A DNA stretch of 64,000 nt from Acidobacteriota bacterium (GTDB taxonomy: Bacteria > Acidobacteriota > Blastocatellia > Pyrinomonadales > Pyrinomonadaceae): the NCBI GenBank assembly GCA_016713675.1, contig JADJOS010000005.1:124001-188000 (forward strand), read 5' to 3'. The notes under the pieces are model-generated. The model searched no databases. It worked only from the letters and a program-made list of their open reading frames with translations, and had not been told where the DNA came from. This document shows, one piece after another, positions 54,486 to 63,531 of the stretch; within the stretch, counting starts at the first letter, position 1; the number at the start of each line of letters is the position of its first letter. Position numbers and translations under genes: made by a program.

Positions 54486-55478
54486 TTATCGATAACTGAC
54501 ATTTGGAGTTGCGTAGTAGCCTTCGCGACTGCGAACCGTTAGACGCGGTAAACCCCGCGGAGGTTTGACCTTAACTTTAACTTTCCGCCACTTTCCATCC
54601 GGTGCAAAGTCCTTCGGCGTATATCCAATGGAGTATTGATGCCTCAGTTCGAGGGCGATCCGCTCGAATATCTCGTCCATTTCGACGTCGGTGTCAGGAT
54701 AGAACGACTTGCCGCCAGTCACCGAGCTGATCTCATCCAGAAAAGACTGCCCTTGCATTCCGGGCCCACTCATTGTGTCGCCTCGGCTCATTATCCCGAC
54801 CGAATACGTGACGACATCAGCTTCTTTCATCAATCGACGAACCTCGCCAAAATTATACCGCGATGCGTTGTCTTGTCCATCACTGATTATTAAAAGTGCC
54901 CGCTTTTGATGAGAGCCGCGAGTGACTCGCTCGATCCCAAGATAAACGGCATCGTAAAGTGCCGTGTTGTTCTTTGGTTGAACAAGCGTTAATTTTTGCA
55001 GGACAGCATCGCCGTCACGGGTTCGATCGAGCAGCAACTGGGCCCGGCTGTTGAAAGCGATCAGGAAATACTCGTCCGACGGGTGACTTGTTAGGATGAA
55101 TCTGGACAACGCTTTCCGAGCTTTGTTGATCTTGTCACCGCTCATCGATCCGGAAACGTCAAACAGGATCCCTACGGAAACCGGGGCATCACTATCACTG
55201 AAAAATGTAATTTCCTGAGGCTCGCCATTGTCCGCTATTTGGAAGGCGTTTTTGTTCAGTCCCGAAACATATCTTCCGTAAAGGTCGGTAACCGTAAGCG
55301 TTAGCGTGACGAGATCGGTCTTCACCTTGACCGGAGCATTGTCGTCATCTGCAAGCGGCGGAGTCGGTGTCGGTTCCTGAGCAAACATTGTGGCGAACAC
55401 GATGGCAAACGTAAACGCAATATATACCGCTCGAGCAACCAAGGGCCGTGCCAATACCACCAACGCATTTAAGGCCAT
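54486..55478 (-). CDS. VWFA-domain exported protein (third copy)
   Basis: 330 residues from the ATG at 55,478, with TTAGGAGAG just upstream; the longer frame to 55,592 lacks a start signal. The signal peptide (YIAFTFAIVFATMFAQ) is followed by an Ig-like domain (TDLVTLTLTVTDLYGRYVSG) and VWFA with MIDAS DVSGS and ISDGQDNAS. It contains HQYSIGYTP near the end, shared with the other two copies. The tandem with the second copy suggests duplication, but identity between them is only moderate by eye. Confidence 0.88.
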   Translation of the reverse strand: MALNALVVLARPLVARAVYIAFTFAIVFATMFAQEPTPTPPLADDDNAPVKVKTDLVTLTLTVTDLYGRYVSGLNKNAFQIADNGEPQEITFFSDSDAPVSVGILFDVSGSMSGDKINKARKALSRFILTSHPSDEYFLIAFNSRAQLLLDRTRDGDAVLQKLTLVQPKNNTALYDAVYLGIERVTRGSHQKRALLIISDGQDNASRYNFGEVRRLMKEADVVTYSVGIMSRGDTMSGPGMQGQSFLDEISSVTGGKSFYPDTDVEMDEIFERIALELRHQYSIGYTPKDFAPDGKWRKVKVKVKPPRGLPRLTVRSREGYYATPNVSYR

Positions 55479-55628
55479 AAACTCTCCTAAGGGTAACCTA
55501 CATAGTAGGTAATGAACGGAAACCGTGCAAGACAAAAAATGAGATGTTTGCAGCACGATATAGGTTGTTCGATCGACATCGAAATTCGGCAAAGATTCTT
55601 AGTGTGCAACAATTATCGCCGGCCTGCG

Positions 55629-55637
55629 TGATATAAT
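55629..55637 (+). promoter_or_regulatory. extended -10 promoter of the gspF gene
   Basis: TGATATAAT: a perfect TATAAT with the TGN extension, 96 bases before the gspF-type start and without a good -35. The 254-base divergent gap with the VWFA operon holds no other evident feature. Confidence 0.45.
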
Positions 55638-55732
55638 CTGAAGCATCGCAAGGTCTATATTGTCGATTCGAGATCTTTCGCAAATCGGATTCCGATCTCG
55701 CAACATTGTGGCTCTTTAAAACGTCCTAATTT

Positions 55733-56971
55733 ATGGCTGAATTCATTTGTCGACTCGGCACCCCATCGGGTGAGATCGTAACAAAAGTAGTCGAAGCGGC
55801 TGCAGCTGCCGATGCCCGTTTGAGGCTTGAGGCCGATGGATTTCGCGTTTTTGCCATCTCGTCTGCCGAAGAAGGGCTTACGTCAGTACTTTCGCTTGGC
55901 GGCTCGACCAAGGGCAAGGTCAAGTCAAGCGATTTCCTGTTATTTAATCAACAACTTTCAGCATTGCTTCGGGCCGGAATTCCGGTTTTGCAAGCGATCG
56001 GATTGTTAAAAACGCGCTCAGGTTCAGCAAATCTGCGTGCAGTTCTGGTAGATGTCGAGGAAAAGATCAAGAACGGCATTCCGCTTTCTGATGCTTTTGA
56101 ATCGCAGGGTATCTTTCCGCGTATCTACACTGCCTCGATCCTGGCCGGCGAAAAGAGCGGTGCGCTGGACGATGTGCTGGAACGTTTTGTTACATATCTG
56201 AAACGAAGCGTAGGCATATCGCGAAAGCTTCGCGGAGCTTTGGCATATCCCGCATTCCTGCTTTTGGCCGCCACCTTGATGGTCGCATTCTTGACCTTCT
56301 ACATCGTGCCGCGAATGTCCGATCTTTTCAAAGGGTTAAGTGCCAATCGAGCTTTGCCGACTCTAACTGTCTGGGTGCTTGCCTTTTCCAACGCCATCAT
56401 CGGAAATATTTGGTGGCTGCTGCCCTTAGTAATAATCATAACTGTCGCCTTGGTCTTATGGCTGCGCACGGCAAATGGTAAGCTGATGCTGCACAAATTG
56501 CTGCTCCGCATACCGGTCGCAGGCCAGCTGATCCGAAATATGGCGGCGTCATCATTGGCCCGTTCATTGTCAACACTTTTGTCCGGCGGTATCACGGTCC
56601 CCGAATCGTGGGACATTGCCTCGCAATCCATAAACAATCTGGAACTCCGACGCCGAAGCCAAGGCGTTCTGCCGATGATCCGTGAAGGACGCGGTTTTAC
56701 CGAAGCTCTTGAGCAGGCCAATTGGCTTCCTGAACTTGCATTGGACATGATCGGCATTGGTGAAAAATCCGGCAGCTTGCGGGAGATGCTCGACGAGGTC
56801 GCAACTTTCTATGATGCCGAGGCGGAAGTACGTCTCGAACAGCTAACAACACTTCTGGAACCGGCGATCTTACTGTTCATGGCCGGAATCGTTGTTATTA
56901 TTTTGCTTGCTATCTACTTGCCGATCATCCAGACCATCTCGTCAGGGCCGTTCGGCGGAAGAAAGCAGTAA
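55733..56971 (+). CDS. type II secretion/type IV pilus inner-membrane protein GspF/PilC
   Basis: 412 residues. Two T2SSF domains: FNQQLSALLRAGIPVLQAI, LAGEKSGALDDVLERF in the first and SLARSLSTLLSGGITVPESWD, MIGIGEKSGSLREMLDEVA in the second. Three membrane helices (AYPAFLLLAATLMVAFLTFYIV; IWWLLPLVIIITVALVLWL; AILLFMAGIVVIILLAIYLPI). It forms the membrane platform under a pseudopilus or pilus. The ATPase gene follows 13 bases later. Confidence 0.93.
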   Translation: MAEFICRLGTPSGEIVTKVVEAAAAADARLRLEADGFRVFAISSAEEGLTSVLSLGGSTKGKVKSSDFLLFNQQLSALLRAGIPVLQAIGLLKTRSGSANLRAVLVDVEEKIKNGIPLSDAFESQGIFPRIYTASILAGEKSGALDDVLERFVTYLKRSVGISRKLRGALAYPAFLLLAATLMVAFLTFYIVPRMSDLFKGLSANRALPTLTVWVLAFSNAIIGNIWWLLPLVIIITVALVLWLRTANGKLMLHKLLLRIPVAGQLIRNMAASSLARSLSTLLSGGITVPESWDIASQSINNLELRRRSQGVLPMIREGRGFTEALEQANWLPELALDMIGIGEKSGSLREMLDEVATFYDAEAEVRLEQLTTLLEPAILLFMAGIVVIILLAIYLPIIQTISSGPFGGRKQ

Positions 56972-56984
56972 CGGTATAGAATTT

Positions 56985-58676
56985 ATGAGTGTGGAAACTG
57001 AAGAAGTTGCAGTAAGCAACCCATCGGCGCCAAAGATCGAATTGTCTGATTTTTTGGAAAATGAACCGCCGGAAATGATCGATGCCAAGATCCTTGCGCG
57101 TCGATACCGTATGCCTTTCATCGACTTGCTGCCGCCCGACGGGCCATCGCCGGTCGATCACGACGAACTAGCTCGGCTGCCCGTCGATCTGATGCTCCGA
57201 AACCAATTCGTCCCCTTACAACGCGAAGGTAACAACCTGCATGCCGCGATGGCGGATCCGACGAATCTGGAACGGCTCGATGAGCTCGAAAACGTTCTCA
57301 ATATGCGGATCGTTCCATATGTTGCGACCGCCGGTTCGATCGATGTTGTCCTTCGAAAGGGCGATTCGACACAGCGAGTACTGCAGGAGGCAGCATCCGG
57401 ATTTAAGATCTCGCTCGTCAAGGAAACCGATCAGGGCGAAGAGGTTCTCGACCTCGACAGGCTCGCGTCGGACAGCGATATGTCGCCGATCATTAAGCTC
57501 GTCGACACGATCCTATACAATGCGATGGAATCGCGAGCTTCTGACATACACATCGAAACGCGCGAGCGTGACGTTCAGGTCAAGTTCCGCATCGATGGAG
57601 CACTGTACGCCAAAGTCGACCCGATTGACATCGCCTATCACCAACAGCTCATTTCGCGTATCAAGGTCATGTCCGAGCTCGACATCGCCGAACGCCGCAT
57701 CCCGCAGGACGGCCGTTTTCGTGTGCGTTACAAGGGCCGCACGGTTGATTTTCGTGTATCGATCATGCCGACCGTTTTCGGTGAGGACGCCGTTATCCGT
57801 ATTCTCGACAAAGAGCAGATCAACGAGGAATTTAAGAATCTCGATCTCAATGTAGTTGGATTCGATCCTGACGATGTTGCTCGATTTCGGCTTTATATCA
57901 AAGAGCCATACGGAATGGTGCTCGTCACCGGGCCGACGGGTTCGGGTAAAACGACCACGCTCTATGCTGCACTCAACGAGATCCGTAATGAAGAAGACAA
58001 GATCATCACCATCGAAGATCCTGTCGAGTATCAGCTTCACGGCATTGTCCAAATTCCCGTTAACGAGAAAAAGGGCCTGACGTTTGCCCGCGGACTGCGT
58101 TCGATCCTACGTCACGATCCTGACAAGATCATGGTCGGTGAGATCCGTGACGAAGAGACCGCTCAGATCGCCATCCAGTCGGCATTGACCGGCCACCTCG
58201 TATTCACGACGGTTCACGCCAACAACGTTATCGACGTCATCGGCCGATTCCTGAATATGGGCGTCGAGCCGTACAACTTTGTTTCGTCGCTCAACTGCGT
58301 GCTCGCACAACGCCTGGTTCGATTGCTTTGTCCGACATGTAAACGAGCCTATACGCCGACGCCCGAGGAACTTGCAGAATCGGGCCTGCATCAGAAGGAT
58401 ATTAGTGACAAAGTGTTTTACAAGAGCGTCGGGTGCGATGCCTGCAACCACACCGGCTATCGCGGCCGAACGGCAATTCACGAACTTCTCGACATGTCCG
58501 ACACGATCCGCGAAATGATCATCGAACGCCGCCCCGGCTCAGAGATCCGACGCCAAGCGGAAAAGGAAGGCCTCTCATCACTTCGCGAATCGGCTGTAAA
58601 GAAGGTGTTTCTGGGTATGACGACTCTATATGAGATCAATCGAGTGACATTTGTCGAAGAGATCGGAAAGGTTTAG
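56985..58676 (+). CDS. type II secretion/type IV pilus assembly ATPase GspE/PilB
   Basis: 563 residues. The N-terminal MshEN-like domain (about 20-180) precedes the ATPase core with Walker A GPTGSGKTTT (about 316-323), the Asp box IMVGEIRDEETAQIAIQSALTGH and the His-box FTTVHANN. A four-Cys zinc site lies near the C-terminus (CPTCKRAY...CDACNHTGYRGR). It powers pilin or pseudopilin assembly. No pilins, secretin or prepilin peptidase are next to it in this window. Confidence 0.95.
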   Translation: MSVETEEVAVSNPSAPKIELSDFLENEPPEMIDAKILARRYRMPFIDLLPPDGPSPVDHDELARLPVDLMLRNQFVPLQREGNNLHAAMADPTNLERLDELENVLNMRIVPYVATAGSIDVVLRKGDSTQRVLQEAASGFKISLVKETDQGEEVLDLDRLASDSDMSPIIKLVDTILYNAMESRASDIHIETRERDVQVKFRIDGALYAKVDPIDIAYHQQLISRIKVMSELDIAERRIPQDGRFRVRYKGRTVDFRVSIMPTVFGEDAVIRILDKEQINEEFKNLDLNVVGFDPDDVARFRLYIKEPYGMVLVTGPTGSGKTTTLYAALNEIRNEEDKIITIEDPVEYQLHGIVQIPVNEKKGLTFARGLRSILRHDPDKIMVGEIRDEETAQIAIQSALTGHLVFTTVHANNVIDVIGRFLNMGVEPYNFVSSLNCVLAQRLVRLLCPTCKRAYTPTPEELAESGLHQKDISDKVFYKSVGCDACNHTGYRGRTAIHELLDMSDTIREMIIERRPGSEIRRQAEKEGLSSLRESAVKKVFLGMTTLYEINRVTFVEEIGKV

Positions 58677-58717
58677 GAGTATGCAAGTAACGGCCGAGAT
58701 CCCCGTTCATTGATTAG

Positions 58718-59431
58718 ATGAGTATTCGCAGCATAAGCATAAAGTTTATCGTTTTGACCGTGGTATTGTGCGGCAATACCGTCTTTTCACAAATTCCCGG
58801 CAATCCTGACAACTGGTGCCGACAGGGGGTTTTTACTCAAGAATCTGACGATTTTGGCGTCAGTACAGTAAAGGGCAAAAAGGGCACACGTGCGTATTTT
58901 TACGGTGATGATTCCGAAAAGTGTCCCGGTTCGTTGAGCTGTAAAACCAGGAGTTATGTTGTTTCCGGCGACTCGGTCGTCACTAATCGAAAACGCGGCG
59001 ACTATGTCTGCGCTTGGTTTGCCCCGCTCCAGGGTGCTCCGACGGTTGGATGGCTTAAAGCGAGTGATCTAGATCCGTGCGAGGATCTTTCTGACGCAAG
59101 TGCGAAAGTCTGGGTCGGCGAATGGAAATATGCGCAAAACGACATTATTTTCGCTTCCGCAGATGAACCGAACACTTTCTCCGTCAAAGGCAACGCATTT
59201 TGGAAAGGCCTCGGAGACAACATTCACATCGGTGAACTCGACGGTGTTGCCAAACACAAAGACGGCTCGCTGGAATATTCGGACGGCAACGGCGAATTCG
59301 ATTGCCGTGCATCGATGCGCCTCGCAACAGAGTCGTTCCTGATCGTTGCGGACAACATGAATTGCGGCGGAGCGAATGTAACGTTTTCGGGCGTTTACAG
59401 AAAAGCACCGGCAAAACCGAAAAAGAACTGA
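58718..59431 (+). CDS. exported Cys-containing protein of unknown function
   Basis: 237 residues. A signal peptide (FIVLTVVLCGNTVFS) leads to a mature part with about seven cysteines (WCRQG, KCPGSLSCKT, VCAWFAP, DPCEDL, FDCRA, NCGGAN). VGWLKASDL resembles the end of an SH3b-like domain, and VWVGEWKYAQNDI...FSVKGNAFW a beta-barrel. Probably periplasmic with disulfides. The stop is separated by one base from the stop of the convergent dehydratase. Function unknown. Confidence 0.6.
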   Translation: MSIRSISIKFIVLTVVLCGNTVFSQIPGNPDNWCRQGVFTQESDDFGVSTVKGKKGTRAYFYGDDSEKCPGSLSCKTRSYVVSGDSVVTNRKRGDYVCAWFAPLQGAPTVGWLKASDLDPCEDLSDASAKVWVGEWKYAQNDIIFASADEPNTFSVKGNAFWKGLGDNIHIGELDGVAKHKDGSLEYSDGNGEFDCRASMRLATESFLIVADNMNCGGANVTFSGVYRKAPAKPKKN

Positions 59432-59432
59432 A

Positions 59433-60344
59433 CTATTCGCGGATCAGATCAGCATATACCGAAGGATCGACATTCCCGCCGCTAACGACAACGCAGACCT
59501 TTTTATCCGCGAATATCTCAGGCTTTTCAAGCACGGCCGCGAGGCTCAGGGCTCCGGTCGGTTCGCTTTTCAGATTGGCAAGGTCAAAGTATAACTTCAA
59601 TGCTGTCTTGATGTTATCTTCGGACACTTCAAGTATGTCTCTAACTCCGTCCCTCACGATCGGCCAATTTAGTTTCCCCAATGATAGAGTTCTTGTCCCG
59701 TCGGCAATTGTCTGAGGTTCAAGCTCGTTTGCGACCAGCTTGCCCGAATGAAGCGATCGTGCGGCATCATTGGCCATAAGCGGCTCCGCTCCGATCACCG
59801 CAGTCATCTTGCCGTGGCGGCAAAAGCTCTGAATGATCCCCGAGATCAGGCCGCCGCCGCCGACCGGCACGATAACAACATCAAAATCGTGTGCTGCAAG
59901 TTCATCTCCGAGAGTCGAGTTTCCGTCAATTACTAGTTGATCGTCATACGCGCTTGCAAGATAGGCACCCGGACGCTCAGCGGCTAACTGAGCGAGACGT
60001 TCGGCACGGCTCACAAGCTTTACGTCGATCAGATCGGCCTCGGCACCGTAATTTCGCACCGCATCTACCTTAACCTGAGCCGAATTATGCGGCATTATCA
60101 CTATGCATTTCTTGCCGAGCAATTTTGCGGCGTATGCGAGAGCCTGGCCGAAATTGCCTGACGAGACGCCGATCAATTCGTCGTTCGGCACTTTGAGGGC
60201 AACATTGTACGCCGCTCTGAACTTAAAGCTTCCGGTATGCTGAAACGTTTCCGTCGCGATCGTGATGTCGAGGCCGAGATGATCGTTGAGTTTTGATGAT
60301 GAAATGAGTGTGGTCGGGCGAATGGCGTCTTGTAGTGATAACAT
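59433..60344 (-). CDS. PLP-dependent threonine/serine dehydratase (catalytic domain only)
   Basis: 303 residues. The PLP lysine is in GSFKFRAAYN, the phosphate/Asn motif in SSGNFGQALAYAAK and the Gly-rich cofactor loop in VPVGGGGLISGI. The family deaminates threonine to 2-oxobutyrate or serine to pyruvate; some members are serine racemases. There is no C-terminal ACT domain, so it is not an allosteric IlvA of the usual length. The enamine product is the substrate of RidA (39.3 kb), though the genes are apart. Confidence 0.88.
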   Translation of the reverse strand: MLSLQDAIRPTTLISSSKLNDHLGLDITIATETFQHTGSFKFRAAYNVALKVPNDELIGVSSGNFGQALAYAAKLLGKKCIVIMPHNSAQVKVDAVRNYGAEADLIDVKLVSRAERLAQLAAERPGAYLASAYDDQLVIDGNSTLGDELAAHDFDVVIVPVGGGGLISGIIQSFCRHGKMTAVIGAEPLMANDAARSLHSGKLVANELEPQTIADGTRTLSLGKLNWPIVRDGVRDILEVSEDNIKTALKLYFDLANLKSEPTGALSLAAVLEKPEIFADKKVCVVVSGGNVDPSVYADLIRE

Positions 60345-60418
60345 GTTTTGTAAACGCAGTTTATTATCCTAGGCCCAACTGGGCAAGTTTCGCGGGTTCG
60401 GAGGTTGATGCATTCACG

Positions 60419-60742
60419 ATGCCAAACAAGGAAATAAAGGAAATGATGGACATGCTCTATACTCAAGCGCAGATGCGCTTTGGGTCGGCGATCAAGGGCC
60501 GTTGGTTCTACGACGGTGATGATTGTCCCGGATGCGGCAAGAAGATCGGTGCAATGAAATACAAAGGGAAAGACGCTCTGTCTCTAAACGCCTTTATCTT
60601 TCGAGAACACGGCGTCTTGATAGCATATTTGCTTTGCGGCAAATGCGGGAATAAGGTCATCAGGGCAACCAGCGACACGCCTTTGCACGGCGAGATCGAA
60701 AAGAATCTTAAGAGCGGCTTTATTAAACAGCTGGGACATTGA
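60419..60742 (+). CDS. small zinc-ribbon protein
   Basis: 107 residues from the ATG at 60,419. A helical N-terminus (MPNKEIKEMMDMLYTQAQMR) is followed by two Cys pairs, CPGC in DDCPGCGKKIG and CGKC in LLCGKCGNKVI, a zinc-ribbon arrangement. No known family. It starts 74 bases from the divergent dehydratase start, and its stop overlaps the 6-phosphogluconate dehydrogenase upstream region, so it may be co-transcribed with that gene. Confidence 0.6.
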   Translation: MPNKEIKEMMDMLYTQAQMRFGSAIKGRWFYDGDDCPGCGKKIGAMKYKGKDALSLNAFIFREHGVLIAYLLCGKCGNKVIRATSDTPLHGEIEKNLKSGFIKQLGH

Positions 60743-60747
60743 AAATA

Positions 60748-62160
60748 ATGACAAAGGCACATTTTGGAATGATCGGCCTCGGCACAATGGGCCGCAATTT
60801 TCTGCTCAATATCGCCGAACACGGCATCCCCGGCGTCGGTTACGACCTCGACGCCGATAAACGCGAATTGCTTCTCAAAGAAAGTGCAGGGACGCCGGTC
60901 GATGTCGGCACCGATCTAACCGATTTCATTGCAAAACTCGAATCTCCACGCAACATCATGATGCTCGTCCCTGCGGGACCGATCGTTGACAAAGTGATCG
61001 CCGACCTGGCACCGCTCCTTGATAAGGACGACCTGATCATAGACGGCGGCAACTCGCATTTTACCGACACCGACCGCCGTATCGCCGAGCTTGAGGCAAA
61101 AGGCGTCGGTTTTATGGGCATCGGCGTTAGCGGCGGCGAAGAAGGTGCTCGTCACGGGGCAAGCATAATGCCCGGCGGGAAACGCGAGCATTACGAACGC
61201 ATCGAAACCACGCTGCAAGCCGTTTCTGCGAAGGTAAACGGCGAACCGTGCGTCGCGTACATGGGCTCGGGCTCTGCCGGGCACTTCGTCAAGATGGTTC
61301 ACAACGGCATCGAGTACGGCATGATGCAGCTTCTCGCTGAAACGTACGATTTCATGCAGCGTGTCCTGCGGATGGCAAATACCGAGATGCACCGCACATT
61401 TACCGATTGGAACGGCGGCGAACTCAATTCGTTCCTCGTCGAGATCACGGCCGAGGTTTTGAGAAAGACCGATCCCGAGACCGGAAATCCTCTGGTCGCG
61501 ATGATCCTCGACACTGCCGGCCAAAAGGGAACCGGCAAATGGACGTCGCAAGCAGCTATGGATCACGGTGTGCCGATCCCGACGATCGATACCGCCGTCT
61601 CGATGCGTCAGATCTCGTCGCAGAAGGCAGTTCGAACCAAGATCGCATCGAAATACTCGGGGATGTCGACCACCGCCGATCAGAGTCATTCGAGAACGTC
61701 GGTCGGCGAACTCAAAGATGCACTTTTGTGTGCATTTATCCTTACCTACGGACAGGGAATGTCCCTGCTTCAAAAAGCGTCGGTCGAAAGCAGCTACGGC
61801 CTCGATCTCGCCGAGATCGCCCGAATTTGGCGTGGCGGCTGCATCATTCGCTCAAAACTGCTCGAAACGATCCGCGTGGCGTACTCATCGGATCCGTCGC
61901 TCGACAACCTTATGCTTGATAAGACGTTCGCCGACATGTTGAATTCACGCATCGGTTCGCTTCGAAAGGCTGTCGTCGCATTCAACGAAAACGGCATTCC
62001 GGCGGCATGTTTCTCGTCTGCTCTCGCATATTTCGACGCCTTCCGCACCGAACGCCTCCCCGCAAACCTCATCCAGGCCCAACGCGACTACTTCGGTGCC
62101 CACACCTACCAACGGGTAGACAAAGATGGCACTTTTCATACTGACGATTGGGATAAGTAG
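60748..62160 (+). CDS. gnd: 6-phosphogluconate dehydrogenase, decarboxylating
   Basis: 470 residues. NADP(H) site GLGTMGRNFLLNIAEHG at the N-terminus, substrate site GVSGGEEGARHG, catalytic Lys in GHFVKMVHNGIEYG and the C-terminal helical domain with GTGKWTSQAAMDHGVPIP. The length is near E. coli Gnd (468). It produces ribulose 5-phosphate, the substrate of KdsD at 21.9 kb. The ATG at 60,748 is the second of two in-frame starts; a TTG lies 9 bases before it. Confidence 0.96.
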   Translation: MTKAHFGMIGLGTMGRNFLLNIAEHGIPGVGYDLDADKRELLLKESAGTPVDVGTDLTDFIAKLESPRNIMMLVPAGPIVDKVIADLAPLLDKDDLIIDGGNSHFTDTDRRIAELEAKGVGFMGIGVSGGEEGARHGASIMPGGKREHYERIETTLQAVSAKVNGEPCVAYMGSGSAGHFVKMVHNGIEYGMMQLLAETYDFMQRVLRMANTEMHRTFTDWNGGELNSFLVEITAEVLRKTDPETGNPLVAMILDTAGQKGTGKWTSQAAMDHGVPIPTIDTAVSMRQISSQKAVRTKIASKYSGMSTTADQSHSRTSVGELKDALLCAFILTYGQGMSLLQKASVESSYGLDLAEIARIWRGGCIIRSKLLETIRVAYSSDPSLDNLMLDKTFADMLNSRIGSLRKAVVAFNENGIPAACFSSALAYFDAFRTERLPANLIQAQRDYFGAHTYQRVDKDGTFHTDDWDK

Positions 62161-62264
62161 CGATCAGCAAGAGTGTCGCATCGCGACGCGTTGAATTTAG
62201 CCGTGGGCGTTTGTTCACGGAAAAGTAAAAATATGCGATCTCGTCGCTTGGCGAAGCCTGAAAA

Positions 62265-62505
62265 CGAGCACGGCGCGATATCAAACGACCGCGTAGCAAC
62301 ATCTATCGACCGCGAAGCCCGTACAATTGATCGCGTAGCAACTTACAACGACCGCGAAGCTTGATGAATCGACCGCGTAGCTGCATCAAACGACTGCAAA
62401 GTTAATTACATTCATTCCGCAGCCGCTTTCGACGACCGCGTAGCCACTTTCATTCACTCCGTAGCTGCTTTCACTCACCAAATAGCGACTTTCAAACATC
62501 CCTCA
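62265..62505. repeat. degenerate 21-bp tandem repeat, about 11 units
   Basis: Units begin at 62,265, 62,286, 62,307, 62,328, 62,349, 62,370, 62,391, 62,412, 62,433, 62,454 and 62,475, an exact 21-base step. The shared core is CGACCGCGTAGC or a variant, followed by a less conserved 9-base part (such as CACTTTCAT). The copies differ by several bases, most in the right half. The plus frame reads as 7-residue units (NDRVATS, IDREART, IDRVATY, NDREA, then two stops at 62,362-62,367, then IDRVAAS, DDRVATF, IHSVAAF). No family known. Confidence 0.75.
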
Positions 62506-62517
62506 CCTGCTTTTGCT

Positions 62518-62578
62518 CCCCTCCTTACTAAGGAGGGGTGGCGTCCCGACGCTTTTGGTCGGGGCGACGGGGTGGTTC
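62518..62578. repeat. palindromic GGAGGGGTGG-type intergenic element
   Basis: A perfect 10-bp hairpin CCCCTCCTTA / TAAGGAGGGG around a single C, then a second hairpin (CCCGAC / GTCGGG), then GACGGGGTGGTT. Elements with this opening and ending occur as dispersed repeats in many environmental bacteria (from memory). No open frame. Together with the 21-bp repeat it fills the 561-base gap 62,161-62,721. Confidence 0.5.
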
Positions 62579-62636
62579 TCTCATTCTCGACTCCGAACAC
62601 TGGCCACTTTTCACCTTTCACTGTTCACTATTTTCC

Positions 62637-62664
62637 TTGACAACACCAAAAACAGGCGTATTAT
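62637..62664 (+). promoter_or_regulatory. promoter of the 62,722 gene
   Basis: Perfect TTGACA, a 16-base spacer, TATTAT; 58 bases before the start codon. Confidence 0.55.
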
Positions 62665-62721
62665 CGACTTACCGCAAAATCTTCACGGTAAAAACTATAA
62701 TTTGGAGGTTCATAACACCCT

Positions 62722-63381
62722 ATGAACGATAAAAACCGCAGATACCTTGAGGCAGGCCAGCGTTGCCGTCAATGGATCGTAGATTACGTTGCTCTCATTC
62801 CGGTCGGCAGTATGTTCGAAACGAGGACCGGAGAACTCACCGCACAGGTCGATCTGTTAGAGGATCTGGCCGGCGAGATCGAATCTTTCACCGGCGAAGG
62901 CCTTTCCGCCACCGATGTCAAAGGCTCAGAACGCATCGACCTGCTCGACATTATGGAAAAGGTCCGCAACGCCGCTCGCGCCGCCGAACCCGCAAATCCC
63001 GGCACCCGCGACCGTTATCGCTACACCACCAATATGTCGCATCAGCTCTTGCTCGCCACAGGCCGGGCATTTGCCGCAGGCGGAGCCGCCGACGAAGCTT
63101 TGCTTCAAAGTTACGGCGCACCCGGCAGCTGGCCCGACCACGTCACCGACGCCTGCAACGCCTTCGAAGCCTCATTCGGCCAACAAGACTCCGCCGTCGG
63201 CAGCCGCATCGCCAAAAATGCCGAGTTCAACGACAAAATGGCCCAAATGATCGCCACCAAAGCCACCGTCGGCCACATGGTCCCAAACTTCTGCACCGGC
63301 AACCCCGGCGCCATCGCCGCCTGGAACTCCGCCGCCCACGTCGAAGCACCGCCAAAGAAAAAGGTGCCACCGACACCTTAG
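62722..63381 (+). CDS. soluble protein of unknown function
   Basis: 219 residues, no signal peptide or membrane helix. The N-terminal half is helical and acidic (GELTAQVDLLEDLAGEIE); the rest is Ala-rich with GAPGSWPDHVTDACNAFEASFG and NPGAIAAWNSAAHVEAPPKK, ending in a short basic-Pro tail. GGAGG lies 15 bases before the ATG, rather far. Family not recognised; monocistronic after the repeat region. Confidence 0.55.
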   Translation: MNDKNRRYLEAGQRCRQWIVDYVALIPVGSMFETRTGELTAQVDLLEDLAGEIESFTGEGLSATDVKGSERIDLLDIMEKVRNAARAAEPANPGTRDRYRYTTNMSHQLLLATGRAFAAGGAADEALLQSYGAPGSWPDHVTDACNAFEASFGQQDSAVGSRIAKNAEFNDKMAQMIATKATVGHMVPNFCTGNPGAIAAWNSAAHVEAPPKKKVPPTP

Positions 63382-63531
63382 TTACTATTCAGTTGTTCTC
63401 GAAAGAAAACGACGTTTAGGCTTGCATCATGGGAGAATCTAGCACACGATAGGCTGCGCGGACGAGTCGGGTTCGATACTGACCAGCGTCGACACCGTCC
63501 GAGTTACGATAACAGGATAATGGAGGCCAAA

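Noticed and set aside
62173..62364. 63-residue protein over the first half of the 21-bp repeat
   Set aside because: No ribosome binding site, and the repeat continues past its stop; treated as a repeat, not a gene.
62265..62505. CRISPR-like array
   Set aside because: Units are contiguous 21-bp copies without unique spacers, and no cas genes are present.
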